Shown one piece after another: positions 45,196 through 57,146 of a stretch of 64,000 bases of DNA. The DNA comes from Liolophura sinensis. Taxonomy: Eukaryota; Mollusca; Polyplacophora; Chitonida; Chitonidae. The notes beneath the pieces are model-generated. The model was given only the letters and a program-made list of their open reading frames with translations, was not told where the DNA came from and ran no database searches. Within the stretch, counting starts at the first letter, position 1. Every line of letters begins with the position of its first letter. A program made the position numbers and the translations under genes. The stretch is taken from contig NC_088297.1 in the NCBI RefSeq assembly GCF_032854445.1, positions 24,003,127-24,067,126 on the forward strand, in the 5' to 3' direction.

Positions 45196-45589
45196 GTTAG
45201 TCCATCATAGTCATAGTAATAACTGCCGGATATAGTGCATCTTTGAAATTCTTCATGTCAAATCAAGATGACAGATCATGTATTAAGCGTCGTAATCTGT
45301 ACCATATGCTATATTGGTAGCAGTTTCACATCTTCCATTTTCTGAGAATTATCGTCCAAAATTTAAAGCCGAAGAATTTAGAGTATATTAAGGGTGTATT
45401 TGTTGATTGCAAATAGAACTCAGTACAAGTAGCTTTTAGTGTATCCTAAGTTGTACCTTTATTCAGTTATACATGTCTGAAATCCTGAGACAAATGGTGT
45501 ACAGGAAACTGAAAGTTAAATAATTAACACGCCGTTTACATAACACCGATGTATGGCCTCCATTGAGAATTAATGTCTTCTACTGCACG

Positions 45590-45735
45590 GTCTCATATAT
45601 TCTTTGAATTTAGCTTTGTTGTTTGTATTCAAACACCAGCTTTTAATCTGAATTGTGATAATATTTGTGAACATAATGATAATATAAGTATAATAAAAAT
45701 CCAGGCTGAACACATTTGTTAGCGGAAAAGGCCCC
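45590..45735. mobile_element. Partial third MITE copy
   Basis: TTTTAATCTGAATTGTGATA, AATCCAGGCTGAACACATTT and GTTAGCGGAAAAGGC match the interior of the 33.3- and 38.7-kb elements. Both terminal inverted repeats are missing. Confidence 0.65.
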
Positions 45736-45764
45736 TCGTGTATGCCGAACCTGATTGGTCAAAC

Positions 45765-45930
45765 ACTCCAGGCCATTGTAGCATTACATGTGCGCATTTC
45801 CTTCTGGCCAATGTGGCAGTACATGTACGAATATCCACAGGCCAATGTGGCAGTGCATATAAGAGTTTCCACAGGCCAGTGTCGCAGCACATGTACGAGT
45901 TTCCAAAGGCCAATATGCCAAGGCATCATA
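45765..45930 (+). repeat. ~33-bp tandem repeat, 5 units
   Basis: Units GGCCAATGTGGCAGTACATG, TACGAATATCCACA. Diverged but in register. Confidence 0.75.
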
Positions 45931-46104
45931 AATGTATACACTGTACAATAAATTTATTGATACATAAAACTACATGCCTTTTCTACATTCTTGTAAGTTT
46001 GTTAATTCATTTGAAGCACTGCTTGAGTAAAAGTTTTTCCTTTGAGTTTATAACGATGTAAGTTTAGGGAACTTGTACATGTTCATTCGTAAGCATCTTT
46101 TGTC

Positions 46105-46480
46105 TGTTTGTAATAATGTAGAATACATTGTATGCTGTCCCTGTAGCCAGTTTTTAATAATGTGTGTAGAATACATTGTATGCTGTCCCTGTAGCCAGTT
46201 TTTAATAATGCGTGTAGAATACATTGTATGCTGTCCCTGTGGCCAGTTTGTAATAATGCGTGTAGAATACATTGTGTGCTGTCCCTGTAGCCAGTTTGTA
46301 ATAATGCGTGTAGAACACATTGTATGCTGTCCCTGTACCCAGTTTGTAATAATGCGTGTAGAATACATCGTATGCTGTCCCTGTGGCCAGTTTGTAATAA
46401 TACGTGTAGAATACATTGTGTGCTGTCGCTGTAGCCAATTTGTAATAATGCGTCTAGAGTACATTGTATGCTGTCCCTGT
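46105..46480 (+). repeat. 48-bp minisatellite, 8 units
   Basis: Units TGCGTGTAGAATACATTGTA, TGCTGTCCCTGTAGCCAGTT, TGTAATAA. The period is a multiple of three, which explains long artefactual frames on both strands (46073-46486 and minus-strand frames). Confidence 0.9.
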
Positions 46481-46625
46481 AGCTAGTCAAAGGTCTAAAT
46501 ATGTATACAATGATCACCACAACAAGTAGCCAGTCATAGGTCTAAGTATGTATACAATGGTCACCACAACAAGTAGCCAGTCAAAGGTCTAAGTATGTAT
46601 ACAATGCTCACCACAACAAGTATAT
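46478..46625 (+). repeat. ~52-bp tandem repeat, 3 units
   Basis: Units GTAGCCAGTCAAAGGTCTAA, GTATGTATACAATGGTCACC, ACAACAA. It begins within the last unit of the preceding array (GTAGCYAGT shared). Confidence 0.8.
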
Positions 46626-46777
46626 AAATTACCAGAATGCCACACTTCTTAGCCGGAACGTCTTAGTGGTGGCTGTGCCTTATAAATGTTGACGTCTTTC
46701 ATGACGCACTGAAAGAAAAATATACAGCTTGTAGAGTCCAAACCCCAGGCCACTGAACGACGTGTAGATTACACTGT

Positions 46778-47045
46778 TTATTTATCTATTTATTTGATTG
46801 GTGTTTTACGCCGTACTCAAGAATATTTCACTTATACGACGGCGGCCAGCATTATGGTGGGTGGAAACCGGGCATAGCTCGGGGGAAACCCACTGCCATC
46901 CGCAGGTTGCTGCAAGACCTTCCCACTTACGGCCGGTGAGGAAGCCAGCATGAGCTGGACTTGAACTCACAGCGACCGCATTGGTGAGAGGCTCCTGGGT
47001 CATTACGCTGCGCTACAGCGCTAACCAACTGAGCCACAAGGCCCC
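46778..47045 (-). mobile_element. tRNA-derived SINE (family 1), exact target duplication
   Basis: Full length, minus orientation. Direct repeats GATTACACTGT at 46767-46777 and 47046-47056 are identical. Box A (GTGGCTCAGTTGGTTAGCGC) and box B (GAGTTCAAGTCC) are readable on the minus strand. Confidence 0.9.
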
Positions 47046-47134
47046 GATTACACTGTGATATGCACTATGTTTTGGAGCAATGATGAACAATGGGATTTGC
47101 AGCCTGGAACCGAGCTTTTTAACTAGACCCTGTC

Positions 47135-47285
47135 CCAAGTTGATGTTGGGCAGAGTTGATTTTGCACAGAGTTGTTTATGTTGCGTAGAGTTAATGTTGT
47201 TAGAGTTGTTGTTACACAGTATTAGTGTTACACAGAGTTGATGTTGCATAGAGTTGATGTTGCACAGAGTTGATGTTGTTAGGGT
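47135..47285 (+). repeat. ~20-bp tandem repeat
   Basis: Seven or so imperfect copies of GAGTTGATGTTGCACA. Confidence 0.75.
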
Positions 47286-47355
47286 TGGGGAAGGAAACTT
47301 TTTTCATATTATGTATATTTCCTTACGCAAGTTAACCATGCTTGAAAAGTAAATT

Positions 47356-47606
47356 CTTTATTTGTTTGATTGGTGTTTTACACCGTACTCAAGAATATGT
47401 CACTTGTACGACGGCGCTCGGCAAAGTGATGAGAGGAAACCGTGCAGAGGCCATTGGAACCCACGACCATCTGCAGACTGCTGTTAGACCTTCCATTTAC
47501 GATTGGAGAGGAAGGCAACATGAGCTGGACTTGAACTCACAACGACCTCATTGATGACAGAATCCCGAGTCATTTCGTCAAGTTAGCAGGCTAGCCGCTA
47601 GGCCAA
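47356..47606 (-). mobile_element. SINE family 1, diverged
   Basis: Recognisable end to end (GTTTGATTGGTGTTTTACAC, TACGACGGCG, CATGAGCTGGACTTGAACTC) but with many substitutions. Older than the 19.0- and 46.8-kb copies. Confidence 0.8.
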
Positions 47607-48335
47607 GGTAAATTATGCTCTAGAGCACAGATGTAGGTCTATATATAGGGCTATTTTAGTTCGGCACCGGTTGTAGCCGTACACCCAGGCACAAGAATAG
47701 GAACAATGGCATGGTTTGTTTATGAGAATTAATCCGACAATACAAACAATCCGGTGTTTGGATTTTCTCTGTTCCTTCAATATGGTCATGCCGATCTGGC
47801 GATGTGCGGGCTTTTCCGATTTTATTCGTTTAAAGCACTTTTCAGCACTTGAGCTGAGTTTCTGGAATAGAGAAAAACATAACCCACAAGGTAAACATTC
47901 GGAACATCGTCGGAATAAAACCTTCAGAAGAGCTGCTTTGTGTACTTATACAACCGGTTGGAATTTAACTTTAATATTTTAAGATAGTTAAAAAGCAGGC
48001 CGAAACTTTTCACGCTTGTGGTTTAATCCCTTGGTTGATATTGTCTGAGGCGGTTTTTTGTTGTACCGTGATCATATTGATCGAGATCCATTTAAGATAC
48101 CGGTATGTTTGATAGCATTACCATGTATCTGTGTAAGTACTGGGCACTATGCTGTAATAGGGCCAACACAGCCCCATCAGCCTTGGACAATTTATAGGAC
48201 AGCCCTTTACGTGTGATTGACTTTGCGTACATTTTCACCTGGCGATAAAGTTTAAATCCATTTACATACAGTTGGCAGGTGCAAAAACTTCTCACAAAAA
48301 ATATCACTTAAGATGTGGACCCATTTATGTTTTAG

Positions 48336-48442
48336 TCTGTGACCCGACATCACTCACTAAATGTAGAGATGAGTGTCACTGTACGGACAGGAAGAGGTGT
48401 GAAGGAGGGTTATGTGAGGGAGGCTGTCAGGACGGAGTGTAG
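48336..48442 (+). pseudogene. EGF-like exon, type D, broken
   Basis: Acceptor TTATGTTTTAG|, phase 1. It reads CDPTSLTKCRDECHCTDRKR, CEGGLCEGGCQDGV and stops at TAG 48440. Compared with the intact type-D exon at 61276, about 29 bp that hold the last cysteine and the splice donor are deleted. The flanks on both sides match 61.2-61.7 kb, so this is the end of an older module whose upstream exons are gone. Confidence 0.75.
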
Positions 48443-49109
48443 ATATTCATGTTAACACTTACAGGACTGCACACTTTCAAAACACATTGATATCTTTTGA
48501 CGAACCAGAGTACTCTTCCAAACCATAGGCCTGTGTAGTTACACTGTACACCCACCTGTTCATACATGTATGCCTTTATTTACTGATGACTTAACTCTCG
48601 CTGTTTTCGCCGACGTTCTCTTACCACTGTTTATAATGGTCATTTGGCATTTTCTGTGAGGAAGATAGTTCCAGGTGAGTGGGGAAGTTTTGTACATGCT
48701 TCCGTGGGCTTTACGTCAGGAGATCTGGCATGCAGCTGGTTGGTGACCCCTTCTTAGAAAAAAAAGTTATACTAATATATCAGTTTACAGATACAGAGGT
48801 CGGGTTCAGAACAGTGCGATAAGAAAAAGCAAATTTCAGATCCGAGCACAACTCATCGACATATCCGAGGTAAACATCTTGCTGGCCGCGATAACAAAAG
48901 TTTGATGGCCATAGAGGAAATGATTGCATGTTAATCACCCACCAAAAAAGCACTATCGATCAAAATTATATCACTAGTTTTGGGGTAAGAAGGGAAGGCA
49001 TTCAATGGCTTCCGCACAATCGCTGAAGTAGCAGAGAAGCACTGAAGATGCAGTGTCAGGATTGACACCTGAGCAACAGAAGTGCGCCACTGCCGTGATT
49101 GAAGCCCTG

Positions 49110-49270
49110 ACTACAAGGGCCGTGTGATGGTTTAAGGTGGTATCACTTTGCATCACAGGACACACCTCTATTATGGACTGATCGTGTTAATGCAGTTTAC
49201 TACAGGGACGGCATTTTAAGCCGTCACGTTGTCTCCTGTTTCCGTCAACACCAAGAGAGCGTAACGGGCT
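49110..49270 (+). pseudogene. Tc1-like transposase relic
   Basis: TATCACTTTGCATCACAGGA and GACGGCATTTTAAG correspond to the start-of-window relic and the one at 54.8 kb. No open frame remains. Confidence 0.6.
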
Positions 49271-50118
49271 TACCTAAATGTGAATGTAATACACAGTCAA
49301 CACCAAATAAGAATTGGCTTAGCGCCATTTCTACTTTACCTCTTTGCGTTTCAGTATAGATACATGTATGTGAATAAAGGCTACAAATTAAGTTTAGCGG
49401 ATAGAGCCATTATCTTCACCACTCAGATTTTTCTGATATCGAAAACATTTGTCTTCATACGCTACAATATTTAATGCAAATAAAAGACATTTCAGTGTTA
49501 CCAGAATCTCTTTGCTTGTACAGCGAAATAAAGGGTGCAAACTTGCAAACTTGCACCTGAATCATTAGCCCTCATGCGTGCACGATAGCTGGCTGCCTTT
49601 GACCAGTTAAGTCGTTTGATCGAATACAACTCTCACCATTTCCACGATCACTATAAGTCAGTAGTTCTTGTCAGGTACACTTAACCTGGCGAAGGTCAGT
49701 GGTTTACTCCTTACACTCCGTTCTGCCCCACCCATAATCTGCACGTTTATTCCTGGTGGGGGATCTAAAGTCGCCGAATACAGACTACAATGTCCTGAAT
49801 TAAATATTCGGAATTATATTTATCTTATTTTTAAGCTGAGGGATTTAAGATAATTAATGATTCCCCTTTGGTCATATGAAGGTTTGTATGAGGTATTTGT
49901 CAGACATGGGCAATGATGATACCCCGTATTTTTCTCTAAAGTGTGTGTCAGGAGGTATGCCACATAAAAACTTACGTACCATGGTTTCATCTAGGCTTTG
50001 CCTCAGGTGATTGATCGGATAATTGATGAGTTCTATTGGTGACGGACGTCTAGGAAAAAAAGAAACCAAATCATGCTGCGTGTCTTTCCCTTCATTTGAC
50101 CCATTACCACATCTACAG

Positions 50119-50200
50119 TTTCGTCTCTTTATATTTAAGAGTGTGAAGTATCGAGTCCAACCAAAGGTGGAAAAGATTGTCATTGTAATTTGTCGGCCAG
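50119..50200 (+). pseudogene. EGF-like exon, type A, truncated
   Basis: Matches the 5' half of the 1601 exon (CATCTACAGTTTCG upstream, GAGTCCAACCAAAGGTGGAA, TGTCATTGTAAT) and is then joined directly to downstream intron sequence, losing the second half and the donor. The first cysteine codon is also lost. Confidence 0.65.
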
Positions 50201-51363
50201 GGTTGTAACAGCAGAGAGGCGTAGTCTTTCGGAGTCGGAGTTGTAAGGATAGAGAGAGGCATAGTCTTTCTCGAGTTCTTATAGCAGAGAGAAACGTATA
50301 AAATAGGTCTTAATGATAGTGTGGAATATTATTAAAATTTTCTTTAAAACTCACAATAAAAGTTTGTCATTAAATAGCATTTCATTCCGTCAAAGGAACT
50401 AAGAAATATAAGAACCTAAAGGTTTTTAATAAGATTTTTCTTTTTTGACTATTTTTTTTATACTTCATTAACTTTGCTATGGAAAGTCATACATCACTAG
50501 TTATATATACAGCATTTTAAATTTATTAAAAACCCAAAAGATTTAAATTTAAATTGAAAGCATCTTTAATATAAAGTAAACATTAAAAGAAGGAATAGAG
50601 AGATCATTTGATTGCATTTTAAATCAGTGAAAAATATGAAATGCGAGGAAAGACTTTTTAAAGAGTTTTAAACGATTGGTTTACTGATGCTTACCTCTTT
50701 TTAAATCTTTCTTTTCCTTGGAAGGCTAATTTTTGAAAACTAGAAGTTAAAAGTATTCTCGCCTAACATGTGTATGCTGACACAATTGTGTGACAGTCAA
50801 AGCTTTCAACATTGGTCTCTATAACATTTATAGATTGTTTACTTCGGTGAGAAAGATTTCTTTTCGAAATCTGCCTCAGATACGTTTATGTCACTGTCCT
50901 GAATGATATGGTTCCCCACGTGGACCTTACATACGTAATGTATTTTGTGAAAATATTAATTTGATATTAATTAAGTAGATGAACTCCAGCTTACGTTGTT
51001 TTGGCTCTAGTGACATTTCCAGGCTACAATTTTCCTTTTTGTATGACCCACGTCCCAACGCATTGTTATTAATATGCTAAAAAGTATTCTAATTAAGGTC
51101 CGATTAAAGTCATAAGGAGATATTGTTGGTAAACCTAAAACAGGAACAGTGTCAGTATCTTCCTCTCGGCTCACACCTGGTTGTGTTCTGGTGAGTGGCG
51201 TGATCAAAGGAATGTTACAATTAGCATTAATCCTTCTGGTTTCATTGACTTTGAATAAAAGAGACATATATGTACAAAGATTAATACGCCTGCTTTTCAC
51301 GATGTGTGGTATATTTTCGGTTATGAAAGCTTCAAACTTTAATGGGTAGTGTTTTATATTTAG

Positions 51364-51519
51364 ATGTTACAGGACCGTGTCCGGATGGTATGTACGGACC
51401 TACATGTGAGGACAACTGTGACTGTCCGAACAGACAATCACCCGCCTGTGACAAGTCTGGGACATGTACTGGACTGTGTAAACCCGGCTTTACTGGACCA
51501 AACTGCCAACGAACAACAG
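51364..51519 (+). CDS. EGF-like exon, type B (single domain), intact
   Basis: Acceptor TATATTTAG|, donor ACAG|GTAAAT, 156 nt, phase 1-1. Encodes DVTGPCPDGMYGPTCEDNC, CPNRQSPACDKSGTCTGLC, KPGFTGPNCQ, an 8-Cys EGF-like domain. It is the one-domain counterpart of the 16-domain exon at 3065, with matching flanks on both sides. Confidence 0.85.
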
Positions 51520-51604
51520 GTAAATATTAGGCGATCTACTTTGTTTGTGCCTTACTCTATGTAACCATAGAAACAAAGTTTTCTGAGAGAGAACAATGTT
51601 CACT

Positions 51605-51715
51605 CAAAGGGGCCTCCATGGCTGAATGGTCAGCACGCCAGCGTGGCGCAATGACCCAAGAGCCTCCCACCAGTGTGATGGATGTGATTAAGGAACCAAT
51701 CAAATAAATAAATAA
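51605..51715 (+). mobile_element. SINE family 1, internally deleted
   Basis: Head (GGGGCCTCCATGGCTGAATG to CCACCAGTGTGATGG) joined directly to the tail (GATTAAGGAACCAATCAAAT, then AAATAAATAAAT), flanked by AATGTTCACTCAA and AATGTTCAGTCAA. The same deletion junction occurs at 57395-57500. Confidence 0.85.
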
Positions 51716-53066
51716 ATGTTCAGTCAAGCCATGTTTCCAATGTATCAAATATGAAACATTCACGCTGTGTTAAAGTTATTCGAAAAGTCTATCAAAGATA
51801 ATATTTTTTAAAGTTTTTGTATATGTGTGCATGTGTGTGTCTATAATGTTTTATTTATTAATAAAAATATTCAACGCCATTTCTGAGGCGGAAAGGAAGT
51901 CGTGTGATTTTATTTGGATTATTTTGCTTCAAAAAGACTTTCTGGCTAGTTGTAAGTCAGGCGTAACTTGTATGAATGTTATCTTCAACACTAATATGAT
52001 AATGTGTCAGCATTAGTACACAATAATTGGTTTGTCGAGATGTATTAGTTATCATAGTTACACTAAGCCCGCGTGATAAATTTTGAAAAGTTTTTTTGGC
52101 GATTACGCGAAAACCCCAACATGAACGGGAATAATTCTTTAAAATTCATAATCGTGAGGTCAAGGAGGTCTCAGAAATGTAATTCACCCAAGTGTGCAGT
52201 TTTTACAGTTGAAGTACTCTGGCACTATTCTCATTCATCTAACTTTAGCCACGTGTGCCAGATTTGAAGAAACTCAGTTTAGTGGTCGTAGAGACGAAGA
52301 TTCTTAAAGGGCTTTCATATAAATGCTTTAAATTTACATGGCCGTCAAGTCTTGTGATACAGGGCAACCATTTTTGAAATGACAGATCATAGGTAGTAAC
52401 CGCGTAAGGTATTATCAGATTTGGTCTGGGTGTTTTCTCTGTAGCTGGCTCACAAAGTTATGCTTAATAATCCTGAGAGTTTCAAGATGGTATCATTCAG
52501 AGGGCCGATGCCTTAATAATGAATATTGTAACAATAAGAAATAATATTAAAACAGTTTTTTTTACACTAGATAAAAATATTTTCTCATAGTTGTAACGGT
52601 TAATTACACAATTACTTTCAGCCTTTAAATATCAGAAGAGAACCTATGTTTACTACATACATGTTTAAATATCGCCCCCAATTTTCAACTTTCAAGGCCG
52701 TTTTTGTGAAAATAGTCCCTAAATTAAAACTATACTCTCAACCATTTATTTTCAGTGTTGTTTCTTGTCAATAATTACCTACATACCGAGACGTAAGCTT
52801 CAAACGGACAACTCAAAAGAAAGTATTTTCTACATCTACCTGGAATCTATTTTGCGCTGCTGTAAGAAATTACTTCTTCAATATTTTTTATGTATGTAAT
52901 TTGTGCAATGTATATACACTTCGAAAGAGTGCTTCCGATAACACTTCTTCTATGAGTTTTTTTGCAACATCCATCCAGAAGGGGCATAAAAACAAGTACT
53001 CTGTAAAACATTATACGAGAATCTAAAACTATTAAGACTTAAAGTAACGGTATGTTTGTTTTGTAG

Positions 53067-53198
53067 GTTGTGACACGTCGCAGGCTACCAAGTGCGGAGA
53101 AGACTGTCATTGTATAAATAAACTCTACTGCGGGAAAGACATCTGTTATGGATCGTGCGATGGCGGATGGGAGGGGATAACCTGTCAGACACCTACAG
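53067..53198 (+). CDS. EGF-like exon, type C, intact
   Basis: Acceptor TTTGTTTTGTAG|, donor CTACAG|GTAAGA, 132 nt, phase 1-1. Encodes CDTSQATKCGEDCHCINKLY, CGKDICYGSCDGGWEGITCQ, TPTG: one 8-Cys EGF-like domain. Its 3' end and donor are reiterated immediately downstream as a minisatellite. Confidence 0.85.
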
Positions 53199-54065
53199 GT
53201 AAGACTGGAAACGTGTGATGACGGGTGGGAGGAGAGAGCCCGTCGGACACGTACAAGTAATTTTGGGAAGCTGTGGTGACGGGTGGGAGGAGAGAACGTG
53301 GCAGACATCAACAGGTGAGATTGGGAAGCTGGGATGACGGGTGGGAGGGGGGAACCTGTCAGACACGTACAGGTAAGACTGGGTGACTGTGATGACGGGT
53401 GGGAGGAGAGAACGTGGCAGACATCAACAGGTGAGATTGGGAAGCTGGGATGACGGGTGGGACGAGGGAACCTGTCAGACACGTACAGGTAAGACTGGGT
53501 GACTGTGATGACGGGTGGCAGGGGAGAAAATGTCAGACACCTACTTGTGAGATTGGGAATCTGTGATGACGGGTGGGAGGGGAGAGCCAGTCAGACACGT
53601 ACAGGTAAGACTGGGTGACTGTGATGACGGGTGGGAGGGGAGAAAATGTCAGACACCTACATGTGAGATTGGGAAGCTGTGATGACGGGTAGGAGGGCAT
53701 TATAGGAAGGCAGATACCCACAGATAAGATCGGCAAAATGTTATGACGGGTGGGAGGGGAGAATCTGTCAGACACCTACATGTGAGATTGGGAAGCTGGG
53801 ATGACGGATGGGAGGGCATTATAGGAGGGCAGATACCTACAGCTAAGATCGGCAAAATGTGATGACGGGCGGGAGGAGAGAATCTGTCAGACAAGTACAT
53901 GCGAAATTGGGAAGCTGGGATGACTAATGGGAAAGGGGTGGCGAATCTGTTTCTCATCTCTAAGTGAGATTGGGAAACTGTTATAACGGGTGGGAAGGGA
54001 CAACCTGTTAGGCATGTGAAAGGATGGGATCAGGAGTAGGGGGCTGTGATGCAAGGGCTGGTGGG
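53199..54065 (+). repeat. Minisatellite built from exon C 3' end plus splice donor, ~14 units
   Basis: Units of 57-61 bp: TGTGATGACGGGTGGGAGGG, GAGAACCTGTCAGACACCTA, CAGGTAAGATTGGGAAGC. The first ~43 nt match the end of exon C (CDxGWEGxxCQTPTG) and the rest is the first ~15 nt of intron. Most units keep a consensus 5' splice site (ACAGGTAAG or ACAGGTGAG). No acceptor is present within units. Confidence 0.9.
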
Positions 54066-54439
54066 ATGATAAGACGATGCGAGTCAATTTTGGGTGGTGG
54101 TCATGTTCTACTGTGCTACAGATAAAAATGTTGGGTTTGGAAAAGTGCGATAAGAAAAAGCAAATTTTAGATCTGAGCATATCCATTCAAATATCCGAGG
54201 TATACATTTTGCTGGCAGAGATAACAAAAGTTTCATGTCCATAGAAGAAATGATTGCACAGGGAAATAAGGACGTGGGTGTTTCTCGCTGATAATATATG
54301 CTGAACCGCTTTAAAAACGCACCAAGATGAATCCATGAAAATATGTCGATAGTCAACAACGGAAATATAAACGGTTGAGAGTAAGGATGTGATAGCCTTT
54401 GCGTGGGTCCTCATAAAAACGCATCAAAACGGACAGGAA

Positions 54440-54900
54440 AACACGTTTTTACACCTGAAAAGCCCTTTTGGGTGCAGAAAACGGGTTTAAAGGGAAGGCA
54501 AGGGCTCTCCGCACAATCGTTGTAGTAGCAGAATAGCACTGAAGACGCAGTGTCGCGATTGACACCGGAGGAACGGGAGCACGCCATTGCTTTGACTGAT
54601 ATTGGCCTGACTACAAGGGCCATAGCAGCAAGGTGAACAGACAATGGTTACTTCGTTGCTGGCATGGCGTTCTCTTCTCTGGCGAATTTCACCTCAGGAA
54701 CACCGACGGACGTATACGCGGTGGGGAACCTTATCTTGATAATTGTGTTGTGCAGACTGATCGATGATGCGGCGGAAGTGTGATGGTTTGCGGCTGTATC
54801 ACTTTTCATCACAGAACACGGAACTATGTATGTACTGTTGGTGTTGATTCAGTGTACAACAGGGACGCCATTTTAAGGTGTCACGTTGTCCCCTGTTTCC
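54440..54900 (+). pseudogene. Tc1-like transposase relic (longest copy)
   Basis: Peptide fragments LTPEEREHAIAL and TTRAIAA, then FLRCWHGVLFSGEFHLRNTD, GGEPYLDNCVVQTD, CGGSVMVCGCITFHH and YNRDAILRC follow the order of Tc1 transposases (HTH region, first catalytic Asp replaced by Gly in LFSGE, GGGSVMVWG block). Several frameshifts; dead. It is related to the copies at 1 and 49.1 kb and differs from the intact 34.8-kb element. Confidence 0.7.
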
Positions 54901-55978
54901 GTAACTGACTTATTTGAGTGTGAATGCAATACACAGCCAACACCAAATGAGACTTGGTTTAGCGTCATTTCCCCTTTACCTCCAGTACGTCTTTAATGTG
55001 TTTCAGTATAGACACATGTATGTGAATAAAAGTTGTAGATTCAGTTAGAGGATAGAGCCATTATCTTCACCACTCAGATTTTTTTGATATCGAAAGCATT
55101 TGCCTTTAAACTCTACAATGTTTAATTTATAGTGTTATTCCAATGATATTACAGTGTTACAAGAATGTCTTTGCTTGTAAAGCGCTACCAAGGATACAAG
55201 CTCGCATCCGAATCATTAGCCCTCATGCGTGTGCAATGGCTGGCTGCCTTTTGCTAGTTAAGTCGTGTGATCGAATGCAACTCTCACCATTTCTACGATC
55301 ATTTTAGGTCAATAGTTCTTGTCAGGTACACTTAACCTGGCGAAGGTCAATGGTTCACTCCTTACACTCCGTTCTGCCCCACCCATAAGTCTGCACGTTT
55401 ATTCCTGGTGGGGGATCTAAAGTCGAGGTAGGCCACATAAACAGTTATGAACCCTTTATGAACAGTTGCAATCAAAGCGCGACTGGGATACTTGTTTAAT
55501 TATTATTTAACCTGGAACTCATTCACGGACTACGAATTTGAACTTTGATATGGAATTCATGTCTGGAATATCCACTGTCTGCCCGGCATCATTGAAAACT
55601 GATGACCACTTCTCTTTTGTGTGTTACCGGCTTTATTTCTTATTTGTATAATTTCTTACATTCCTTTGTCTTTGGTAGCTAGTGTCAAACGTTGTTTTGG
55701 AAATGGATCTGCGATTATCGACTTGGAACGCCTTTTACGGACTACAAATGGTATATGAATGTCGGACATGACGCTTATACATAAAAACTTACGTTCCATG
55801 GTTTCATCTAGGCTTTGCATCAGGTGATTTATCAGATAATCCATGACTTCCCTTGGTACCGCAGATGCAGACAAAAAAGCAGAATAAAACCAAAAACGTT
55901 GCACTGTTAATGGCTTTATATTTTATGCTGAGTGTTGTAGCATCTTTTTCTATATGTGACCCATTACCACACTTACAG

Positions 55979-56116
55979 TTTCGTCTCCTTTCGTATCGAG
56001 TCCTACAAAATGTGGAAAAGATTGCCATTGTAATAATACCATGTCGTGTGGCTTTAATGTCTGTTTGGGAAGCTTCTGTGCTCCTGGGTGGGAAGGGAGA
56101 ACCTGTGAGATCTACA
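55979..56116 (+). CDS. EGF-like exon, type A, with displaced splice sites (possibly usable)
   Basis: The ancestral acceptor and first cysteine seen at 1601 are deleted, but an upstream CACACTTACAG| restores a phase-1 entry, reading SSPFVSSPTKCGKDCHCNNT, MSCGFNVCLGSFCAPGWEGR, TCEIY. The ancestral donor G is mutated (TACAGTTAAC), yet a cut at CTACA|GTTAAC gives exactly phase 1 again. The result would be 138 nt in frame with seven cysteines. It may instead simply be a dead exon. The copy at 62888 is identical in the coding part. Confidence 0.45.
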
Positions 56117-57146
56117 GTTAACAATATTTACTCCGTGATATAGCTAGTTAGCATCACATGTGGAAAAGAATGTCACTGTAATAGGTGTGTAATTTTATTC
56201 GGTCAGACCTCCAAGAGAAGGAGGGTGTACTTTAGTACAACCATAGTTATAAAACCAGACAGAGGCCTATTCTTCTGGGCCAGGGCTGTAAGAGCAAAGA
56301 GGCGTAGTCTCTCCTAGTCGGTGTTGTAAGAAGAGAGAGAGTCATAGTCTTTCTCAAGTTGTTATAGCTGAGAGAGGCGTATAAAATATTAGTTCTTAAT
56401 GATAGTTTCCAATTAAAATGATCTTTTAAACCCACAGTAAAATTTTGCCACTACAATACATTTCATTCCGTCAAAGAAACTAAGAAATATAATAAAGGTT
56501 TTCATCAGTTTTTTCTTTTTTTTAAAAAAAATATTTTGATACTTTACCTTTGGTATAGAGTCATACATCACAAGTTATATACCGCATATTACCAATCTAG
56601 TAAAAACCCAAAAGATTTAAGTTTAAAGTGAAAGCAACATTTAAGTATGAAGTTAGCTTTGAAAGAAGGAATAGAGACATTTTGACTACAATTTAGTAAA
56701 TATTATTAATATAAAAAACTTATTTTAAAAATTAATTCGATTATTATTATTTAAGTGGATGAACTCTAGCTTACGTTGTTTTGGCTCTAGTGACATTTCC
56801 ATGGTACAATTGAACTTTTTTTTTGACCCAGGTCCCAACCTATTGTTGTTATCAATATGCTAAAAAGTCTTCTAATTAAGGCAGGATAAAATTCATGAGG
56901 AGACATTGTTGGTAAACGTAAGACAGGAACAGTGTCAGTATCTTCCTCTAGGCTCACTTCTGGTTTTGTTCTGGTGAGCGGCGTGATCAAAGGAATGTGA
57001 TAATTAGCATTAATCCTTCTGGTTTCATTGACTTTGAATAAGAGAGACATATATGTACAAAGATTAATACGCCTCCTGTTCACGATGTGTGGTATATTTT
57101 CGGTTATGAAAGCTTCAAACTTTAATGGGTAGTGTTTTATCTTAAG

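Noticed and set aside
46073-46520. Overlapping ORFs of about 140 codons on both strands
   Set aside because: Product of a 48-bp minisatellite whose period is a multiple of three.
48974-49165. Minus-strand ORF
   Set aside because: Antisense to the decayed Tc1 relic region; no independent support.
55656-56124. Minus-strand ORFs repeated at 62541-63033
   Set aside because: They are antisense to intron and exon A; repetition comes from DNA duplication, not from conserved coding.
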